NCBI GenBank assembly: GCA_002434305.1
Contig: DJJU01000011.1
Coordinates: 1-64,000, forward strand
DNA length: 64,000 nucleotides
Source of the DNA: Alicycliphilus sp. UBA6560
GTDB lineage: Bacteria; Pseudomonadota; Gammaproteobacteria; Burkholderiales; Burkholderiaceae_C
Direction of reading: 5' to 3'
Positions 7,187-13,459 of this stretch are shown piece after piece. The notes under the pieces are model-generated. The model searched no databases, was not told where the DNA came from, and saw only the letters and a list, made by a program, of their open reading frames with translations. Every line of letters begins with the position of its first letter. Within the stretch, counting starts at the first letter, position 1. Made by a program: the position numbers and the translations under genes.

Positions 7187-10100
7187 ATGACTGACGTCGA
7201 CAACAAGTCCCCTTTGACCGCCATCCTTGATGCCTACCGAAATGCATCCGCCACCGAGCGCGAGAAGGGAACGTACTTTGAAGAACTAACCATCTGCTAC
7301 CTGCGCAACGAAGCCACGTACAAAGACCTGTACAGCGACGTGTGGACGTATGCGCAATGGGCCGAACTTCAGGGAATCCCCAAGAATGATGCGGGCATCG
7401 ACTTGGTAGCAAAGACCGCTGACACAGGCGAGTTTCACGCCATCCAATGCAAGCTATACGCGCCTACCTACCGCCTACAGAAAAGCGACATCGACAGTTT
7501 CTTCACCGCGTCCGGCAAGAAGATTTTTTCCCGTCGCGTCATCGTCAGCACGACCAACAATTGGAGCGACAACGCGGAAAACGCGTTGATTGACCAACAG
7601 CCCCCGGTCACCAAGATTGACCTGCATGACTTGGAAAACAGTCAGATTGACTGGGCCAAATACCAACCCAATCAGGCCCCGGTACTGAAGCCAAAGAAAT
7701 CGCTTCGCCCGCACCAACAAAGCGCCCTTAACGCGACGCTGGCGGGCTTCGAACGTGAAAGCCGTGGCAAGCTGATCATGGCCTGCGGGACGGGAAAAAC
7801 CTTCACCAGCCTGAAGATTGCTGAAGCCTACGCAGGCGCAGGTAAACGCGTGTTGTTCTTGGTGCCCAGCCTGTCCCTTCTGTCGCAGACCCTGACCGAA
7901 TGGACTCAAGAAAGCACAACCCCGCTGCACAGCTTCGCCGTCTGTTCTGACAGCGATGTCGGCAAGCACCGCAAGAAAGACGACGACGTCGTACAGACGT
8001 TCACGCATGAACTGCGTTACCCCGCGACAACTGACCCGGCGCGGCTGGCGCTGGAAATGGGCAAGCGTCACGATGACGCGCACATGAGTGTGGTGTTCAG
8101 CACCTACCATTCCATCGACACCATCAGCAAGGCGCAGAAAGAAAACGGTCTTCCCGCTTTCGATCTGATCATCTGCGACGAAGCGCACCGGACCACAGGC
8201 GCAACCTTTGGCGATGACGACGAAAGCAACTTCGTCAAGGTACATGACGCAGGCTTTATTCAAGCGAGCAAACGCCTGTACATGACAGCCACACCGCGCA
8301 TTTACGGCAACAACGCAAAGGCCAGCGCAGAAAAAGACAACGTCGTCTTGTGTTCCATGGACGATGAAAATCTGTACGGCCCCGAGCTGTATGTCATCAC
8401 CTTTTCCGAAGCCGTGCGCTTGGGACTGTTATGTGACTACAAGGTCATTGTCTTGTCCGTCGAAGAAAGCCACGTCAATCGCCGCATTCAAGAGCTGTTA
8501 CGCAGTGCAGACAACGACCTGCGCGTAGACGATGCGGCCAAGATCATCGGCTGCTGGAAGGCCCTCGCGAAGCAGGAATTGACGCCTGATTTGGTGGGCG
8601 ATACCGAACCAATGAAACGCGCCGTCGCCTTCTGCCAAGTCATCGAAACGAAGAAAGGTGCAAAAGTTCACAAAGTCAGCTCGGTCAACATTGCAGACAT
8701 GTTCAGCAAGGTTGTCCAAGCCTACCAAGACAGCGAGAACTTGGACGACGATGAATTACAAGCCAGCCCCGCATACACGCTTCAATGCGAAGCCGAACAC
8801 GTAGACGGAGGCATGAATGCTTCGAAGAAAGAAGAGAAGCTGACATGGTTGAAAGACGAGCCACCCGAGAACACATGTCGAATCCTCAGTAACGTGCGCT
8901 GCCTCAGTGAAGGCGTGGACGTGCCCGCGCTGGACGCAGTTCTGTTCCTGACGCCTCGTAATTCACAGGTTGACGTGGTGCAGTCCGTGGGACGTGTGAT
9001 GCGCAACGCGCCCGGTAAAAAGCGTGGCTACGTGGTGTTGCCCGTGGTCATTCCCGCCGGTGTCGAGCCCCATAAGGCCCTGAACGACAACAAGACCTAC
9101 AAGGTGGTCTGGGAAGTCTTACAAGCCCTGCGTTCACACGACGACAAGTTCGACGCCATGGTCAACAAGTTGGAACTGGTGGGGAACGACCGATCCAAGA
9201 TCGAAATCATCGCCGTCAGCGACAAAATCCAGCAAAAATCGAAGCGCAAAAAGGACGAAAACGGCGTCCAGAACAAGACTGCCGGTCGTGGTGGAAGCAC
9301 CATAGGCCGGAAAGAAGCCACGGGCCCCAGCCAAGAAGAAATGCAAGGGGAACTTCAGTTTGAAGTGGGCGAAATCGAAAAGGCCATCTACGCCAAATTG
9401 GTTCAGAAGGTGGGTAATCGCCATCACTGGGAAGACTGGGCCAATGACATCGCCAAGATTGCCCACACGCATATCGACAACATCCAAGCCATCTTGGATA
9501 ACCCATCAAATACTGAAGAACGGGACGCGTTCAACGCCTTCGCAAATGAACTACGTGACGACTTGAACGGCAGTATCAGCGACGGTGAAATTGTCGAAAT
9601 GCTGGCCCAGCACATGATCACTAAGCCAGTGTTCGACGCGCTGTTCAGCGACTACAGCTTCGCCCAACACAACCCCATGTCCAAGGCCATGCAGGGTGTT
9701 CTGGACGCACTGCATCAACACAATCTGGACAAGGAAGCCAGCACCCTGCAGAAGTTCTACGACAGCGTAAAGATGCGCGCGGAGGGCATCGACAACGCTA
9801 CTGGAAAACAAAAAATTGTCGTGGAGCTGTACGACAAATTCTTCCGCAATGCCTTCCCCAAGATGACCGAGCGTCTTGGTATCGTCTACACGCCTGTGGA
9901 AGTCGTGGACTTCATCCTGCATAGCGTCAATGATCTGTTGAAGAAAGAGTTCAACCAGACACTGGGAAGCAAGGGCGTACACATCATTGACCCGTTCACA
10001 GGTACTGGTACGTTCATCACTCGCTTGCTGCAATCGGGGCTGATCAATCAGGACGAACTACCCTACAAGTACAAGCAGGAACTGCACGCGAATGAAATCG

Positions 10101-12151
10101 TGTTGCTGGCCTATTACATTGCCGCCATCAACATTGAAGCGACGTACCACAGCCTGATTGGCGGCAAGTACGTGCCATTCGAAGGTATCTGCCTGACCGA
10201 TACCTTCCAGATGTACGAAAAGGACGATTTGGTGGATGCGCTTATTGTGGACAACAGCGCCCGCCGCAAACGTCAGAAAAAACTGGATATTCGCGTAATT
10301 GTTGGAAATCCGCCTTATTCAATTGGGCAGGCAAGCCAGAATGATAATAATAGCAACATTACATATCCGAACCTTGATCGACGAATTTCAGAAAGTTACG
10401 CAGAATTATCTTCCGCGACAAATCTACGCGGCCTTTATGACAGTTACGTCCGTGCGTTTCGATGGGCTAGTGACCGTATTGGAGCTTGTGGCATTGTTAG
10501 TTTTGTTACCAATGCAGGTTTTTTGGACTCGACGTTTTCCGATGGAATGCGGAAATCTCTTGCTACCGAATTTAGTGATATATACGTTTTTCATCTAAAG
10601 GGTTTGCGTGGTCAAAAAACCGCTGGGGAACGGGCCAAGCGCGAAGGTGGTCAAATATTCGGCATTGCAAGTGCGGCAGCAATTTGTATAGTCGCCATGG
10701 TCAAAAACCCCGCAGTTAAGCATTCCGGAAAAATTCATTTTCACGAGATTGATGATTATTTAAACCGCGAAGAAAAGCTCAAAAAAATAGAAATGCTAGG
10801 AAGCATTTCAGGAATTTCTAACGCCCAAGGTTGGCGTGCTATTGTTCCAGATAGTCACGGCGATTGGATAAATCAGAGAAATTCTGATTTTGTAAAATTT
10901 ATGCCACTTGGTGTTAAAAAAGGCTCTGAACCCGCCTTGATTTCCACATTTGCACATGGTGTTGTAACCGGCAGAGATGCATGGTGTTTTAATGCTTCAA
11001 GGACAGCATGCTCCGATAATATTCAGCGAATGATTGGTCGTTATAATTCCGAGGTTAAAAATTTTGATGAAAAATTCCTCGGCTTATCACGCTCGGCACG
11101 GGAAGATGCGGTTAAAGATTTTATTGAAACCGATGAAACAGAGGTCAGTTGGACGCGTGCACTGAAACAAGACCTCGTTCGATCAAAGCGCCATGTATTT
11201 TTTCAAAAAGAACTGAGGCGTAGCCTTTACCGTCCGTTCACGAAGCTCTGGTTGTATTTTGATCGCGAATTAAATGAAGCCGTCTCGCTAATGCCACAAC
11301 TGTTTCCAAGTCCAGATGTGGAGAATTTGGCAATTGGGGTCACTGCATCAATGTCACGGAATGAATATTCAGTATTAATGATAAATGGGCCTGCAAGCTT
11401 CCATGCAGTCGATATGGTAGGAACCCAGTTTTTTCCATTGTATTTTTTCGATTCTGAAAAGAATAAAGACAAGAAGGCAGTTCAACAGGAGTTGATCGAT
11501 TTTTCCAGCGATAAATCATTGCCAGATAATCCTAAACATGATGCTTTAACAGATGTAGGGCTGACCTATTTCAAGGATGCCTACCCTAGTGAATCTCTAA
11601 CAAAAGAAGACATCTTCTACTATGTATACGGTCTTCTTCATTCACTAGAATATCGAACACTATTTGCCGATAACTTGGGTAAAGAGTTGCCACGCATACC
11701 GCGAGTAAAAAAGCCGGTAGACTTCTGGGCCTTCAGCAAGGCTGGCCGGGACTTGGCACACTGGCATCTGAACTACGAAACAGTGGAGCCATACCCGCTG
11801 ACGATTGACGCCAAGGGTGTGCAATCCGATGCTGACTACCGCGTGGAAAAGATGAAGTTCGCCAAGAAGGGGGACAAGTCCACTGTCATCTACAACGGCA
11901 AGATCACGCTACGCGACATTCCCGCTGAGGCATGGAACTACGTGGTGAACGGTAAGGCAGCGTTGGATTGGGTCATGGAACGCCAGTCGGTTAAAACCGA
12001 TCCTGCCAGCGGTATCGTGAACGATGCGAACGACTGGGCAATTGAAACCATGGGCAACCCGAAGTACCCCCTGGAACTGTTCCAACGCGTCGTGACCGTC
12101 AGTCTTAAAACTCAAAAGATTGTGGCGGCGCTGCCCAAACTGGACATTTGA
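7187..12151 (+). CDS. Type ISP-like single-chain restriction-modification enzyme
   Basis: A 1654-aa protein combining all activities of a Type ISP system (LlaGI/LlaBIII class; those are about 1570-1580 aa). Domain order is an Mrr-like nuclease (about residues 30-110, AGIDLV ... AIQCKLY); a superfamily 2 translocase with Walker A ACGTGKT (about 199), DEAH (about 328), MTATPR (about 365) and SVGRVMRN (about 599); a helical coupler; and an N6-adenine methyltransferase with DPFTGTGTF (about 934) and NPPYS (about 1040). A target-recognition domain and a conserved C-terminus follow. Such enzymes methylate one strand of an asymmetric site and cut after translocation and collision. The ATG follows the upstream stop by 7 nt. 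The stretch coding residues about 1030-1500 is strikingly A+T-rich. Confidence 0.93.
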   Translation: MTDVDNKSPLTAILDAYRNASATEREKGTYFEELTICYLRNEATYKDLYSDVWTYAQWAELQGIPKNDAGIDLVAKTADTGEFHAIQCKLYAPTYRLQKSDIDSFFTASGKKIFSRRVIVSTTNNWSDNAENALIDQQPPVTKIDLHDLENSQIDWAKYQPNQAPVLKPKKSLRPHQQSALNATLAGFERESRGKLIMACGTGKTFTSLKIAEAYAGAGKRVLFLVPSLSLLSQTLTEWTQESTTPLHSFAVCSDSDVGKHRKKDDDVVQTFTHELRYPATTDPARLALEMGKRHDDAHMSVVFSTYHSIDTISKAQKENGLPAFDLIICDEAHRTTGATFGDDDESNFVKVHDAGFIQASKRLYMTATPRIYGNNAKASAEKDNVVLCSMDDENLYGPELYVITFSEAVRLGLLCDYKVIVLSVEESHVNRRIQELLRSADNDLRVDDAAKIIGCWKALAKQELTPDLVGDTEPMKRAVAFCQVIETKKGAKVHKVSSVNIADMFSKVVQAYQDSENLDDDELQASPAYTLQCEAEHVDGGMNASKKEEKLTWLKDEPPENTCRILSNVRCLSEGVDVPALDAVLFLTPRNSQVDVVQSVGRVMRNAPGKKRGYVVLPVVIPAGVEPHKALNDNKTYKVVWEVLQALRSHDDKFDAMVNKLELVGNDRSKIEIIAVSDKIQQKSKRKKDENGVQNKTAGRGGSTIGRKEATGPSQEEMQGELQFEVGEIEKAIYAKLVQKVGNRHHWEDWANDIAKIAHTHIDNIQAILDNPSNTEERDAFNAFANELRDDLNGSISDGEIVEMLAQHMITKPVFDALFSDYSFAQHNPMSKAMQGVLDALHQHNLDKEASTLQKFYDSVKMRAEGIDNATGKQKIVVELYDKFFRNAFPKMTERLGIVYTPVEVVDFILHSVNDLLKKEFNQTLGSKGVHIIDPFTGTGTFITRLLQSGLINQDELPYKYKQELHANEIVLLAYYIAAINIEATYHSLIGGKYVPFEGICLTDTFQMYEKDDLVDALIVDNSARRKRQKKLDIRVIVGNPPYSIGQASQNDNNSNITYPNLDRRISESYAELSSATNLRGLYDSYVRAFRWASDRIGACGIVSFVTNAGFLDSTFSDGMRKSLATEFSDIYVFHLKGLRGQKTAGERAKREGGQIFGIASAAAICIVAMVKNPAVKHSGKIHFHEIDDYLNREEKLKKIEMLGSISGISNAQGWRAIVPDSHGDWINQRNSDFVKFMPLGVKKGSEPALISTFAHGVVTGRDAWCFNASRTACSDNIQRMIGRYNSEVKNFDEKFLGLSRSAREDAVKDFIETDETEVSWTRALKQDLVRSKRHVFFQKELRRSLYRPFTKLWLYFDRELNEAVSLMPQLFPSPDVENLAIGVTASMSRNEYSVLMINGPASFHAVDMVGTQFFPLYFFDSEKNKDKKAVQQELIDFSSDKSLPDNPKHDALTDVGLTYFKDAYPSESLTKEDIFYYVYGLLHSLEYRTLFADNLGKELPRIPRVKKPVDFWAFSKAGRDLAHWHLNYETVEPYPLTIDAKGVQSDADYRVEKMKFAKKGDKSTVIYNGKITLRDIPAEAWNYVVNGKAALDWVMERQSVKTDPASGIVNDANDWAIETMGNPKYPLELFQRVVTVSLKTQKIVAALPKLDI
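10281..11690 (+). other. A+T-rich target-recognition segment within the ISP gene
   Basis: By hand count 10861-10920 is about 28% G+C and 11041-11100 about 38%, against about 63% for 8881-8940 in the helicase part of the same gene. Composition and codon use change just before the NPPY motif and return to the earlier style near 11700. The segment covers the region expected to read the DNA target. It looks like a cassette exchanged by recombination between conserved flanks. Confidence 0.75.
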
Positions 12152-12244
12152 TTTTCTGTGCGGGTGTCTGCAGGCGATGTCAGGGACGCACCTCTGATTC
12201 GCCCGCCTCTCGTTGCGCCTGATGTTCCCGTCCCCTTAATACAT

Positions 12245-12260
12245 CAGAACTTAACTTCTG
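12245..12260. promoter_or_regulatory. Short inverted repeat before the Rep-like gene
   Basis: CAGAA-CTTAAC-TTCTG lies directly before the GGAGA ribosome site of the gene at 12270. A hairpin or bound repressor here could limit translation or transcription. Weak evidence. Confidence 0.3.
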
Positions 12261-12269
12261 GAGAAACTA

Positions 12270-12797
12270 ATGCGACGTGACATCAAGGCTGGATATGTGG
12301 ATTGGATGGCGAAAGAGATTGAGGGCAAAAAAGTCATTGCCTTCACGTTGAAGTTCCGCCAATGGCTAGGTGAGGAACACCTGACCCGACAAACTGCCGT
12401 CGCGACGGTTCGCAGGTTCTACAACCACTTATGCAGGGAAGCATACGGCCCTCTGGCAATGCGTCGCAAGAACCCGGCCAAACTTCAATTTATGGTCGCC
12501 TACGAAGGCGAGGTCAGTCGTGAAGACCACACCAAATCACGATTTCATGCGCATGGCGTGATAGAGGTTCCAAAGGGCTTGACCCGCAGCGCATACGAAG
12601 ACATCTGCGAAGCGGCTTGGACAAGCCTGAAATGGGCCGATCCCAAGGCGCATGACTTCAAACAGTACAGGGACGAAGGTTGGCTTGAATACATGCTGAA
12701 AAATCGCACCAAGGCCGACGTAGAAGCGTCCATTGACCTTGATCTATTCAATCCCTACAGCTACCGGCATGAAGTTGACACCGTACACGCTGCCTGA
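12270..12797 (+). CDS. Putative HUH-like replication protein (175 aa)
   Basis: A 175-aa protein that I cannot place in a named family with certainty. A helical N-terminal part (WMAKEIEGKKVIAFTLKFRQ) precedes a core containing LQFMVAYEGEV and SRFHAHGVIEVP. Here His93-x-His95 sits between hydrophobic residues, as in the metal-binding motif of HUH endonucleases. It is followed at about residues 138-145 by WLEYMLKN, with a Tyr141-x-x-Lys144 arrangement resembling the nicking-tyrosine motif. Spacing between the two motifs (about 45 residues) fits small rolling-circle Rep proteins. GGAGAAACTA precedes the ATG. It could replicate or nick the excised island; a diverged non-replicative protein is possible. 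Confidence 0.6.
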   Translation: MRRDIKAGYVDWMAKEIEGKKVIAFTLKFRQWLGEEHLTRQTAVATVRRFYNHLCREAYGPLAMRRKNPAKLQFMVAYEGEVSREDHTKSRFHAHGVIEVPKGLTRSAYEDICEAAWTSLKWADPKAHDFKQYRDEGWLEYMLKNRTKADVEASIDLDLFNPYSYRHEVDTVHAA

Positions 12798-13319
12798 AAT
12801 TTCGGAATTTCTAAGTATGGCTAGAGACGCTTCCAGCGCCTTGACTGGACTTTGCCGTGATGCAGCCGTATCGACGTATCAGCAGCGAAAACCTTGCACC
12901 GATGAGACAATCTGAGAGCAGTTACGACGACTGCTAATAGATAACTTTGGTCTTTTGAAATTGGATTCAGAGGTTCAGAAGGATCAGACCGATGAAAGAG
13001 ATGGTCAGACCTCCCAGATCAAAGAAGTCCAACGAGGGAAGCGAAGGAACGAGCCACGGGAACATTCCAACCTGATGCCGATGGCGAGAGTCCCGAAACC
13101 CCGAATTCATCGCATCCGAAAAGTACGATTACAAGGACACCGAATTTCAATGCTTCAGTGATGTCCCCGTATCAACGGGTACAGTCCCGGAACCTCAAGT
13201 CTTAGACCGTCTGAATGCCGCCACAAGCCGGACACTTTTGAAATTGACGGTACTTTTGTCGGTACATTTCAAAATAAAAAAACCTCAAACCCAATATTCA
13301 TGCGGCTTGTAGGACACTT
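12798..13319. other. Right-end non-coding region of the island
   Basis: I see no convincing gene in this 522-bp stretch. Short open frames at 12733-12915 and 12955-13161 lack ribosome sites and protein-like composition. The last 90 bp hold an inverted repeat TTTTGAAAT / ATTTCAAAA (13236-13244 and 13266-13274) enclosing two ACGGTAC/TCGGTAC copies, then an A+T-rich segment leading to the right att. The rest may be decayed or regulatory sequence. Confidence 0.5.
13236..13274. promoter_or_regulatory. Candidate integrase arm sites at the right island end
   Basis: GACGGTACTT-N3-TCGGTAC (13246-13265) matches GACGGTACTT-N3-ACGGTAT at 2652-2671 beside the left att. It is enclosed by the perfect inverted repeat TTTTGAAAT / ATTTCAAAA. 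The same element near both att sites suggests binding of the integrase arm domain or its accessory factor. Confidence 0.5.
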
Positions 13320-13342
13320 TTCGATTCCGGCCCCGGGCACCA
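13320..13342 (+). repeat. att direct repeat, right copy
   Basis: Identical over 23 bp to 2515-2537 (tRNA-Leu T-loop to CCA). It marks the right boundary of the island; the chromosome, starting with the tRNA terminator, follows directly. Confidence 0.9.
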
Positions 13343-13348
13343 GGCTTC

Positions 13349-13386
13349 AAAGCCGCTCCTGCTGGACCAGCAGGGGCGGCTTTTTT
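13349..13386 (+). terminator. Original tRNA-Leu terminator, now orphaned
   Basis: A 15-bp stem (AAAGCCGCTCCTGCT / AGCAGGGGCGGCTTT, one G-T pair) with a 5-nt loop ends in a run of T. It starts 7 bp after the right att, which is where the terminator of the intact tRNA-Leu gene stood before integration. Confidence 0.88.
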
Positions 13387-13459
13387 CATGGCGCGCCGGC
13401 CCCTTGCGCGGACAATCAGCCAGACCCTCACGACAACGCAGATATGGGAGCGCCTCCGG

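Larger units (their letters stand above)
2515..13342. mobile_element. Complete ~10.8 kb defence island in tRNA-Leu
   Basis: The element is bounded by 23-bp direct repeats of the tRNA-Leu 3' end. It has an integrase at the left edge facing inward, an AlpA-like regulator, a Rep-like gene near the right edge and a restriction-modification operon as cargo. Base composition is clearly lower in G+C than the flanking chromosome (mutS onward), and none of the short palindromic repeats that pepper the chromosome was seen inside. The structure is that of an integrative genomic island or phage-satellite-like element. Confidence 0.88.

Noticed and set aside
7187..12151. BREX or DISARM locus
   Set aside because: The WYL regulator recalls BREX, but no pglZ, brxC, brxL or drm genes are present; nuclease, helicase and methyltransferase are on one chain as in Type ISP.
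12955..13161. 68-codon open frame near the right island end
   Set aside because: It starts with TTG without a ribosome site, has a basic, low-complexity translation and no resemblance to a protein family. Other frames across the same DNA look equally non-coding.
2515..13342. Complete prophage
   Set aside because: No capsid, portal, terminase, tail, lysis or repressor gene is present between the att sites.
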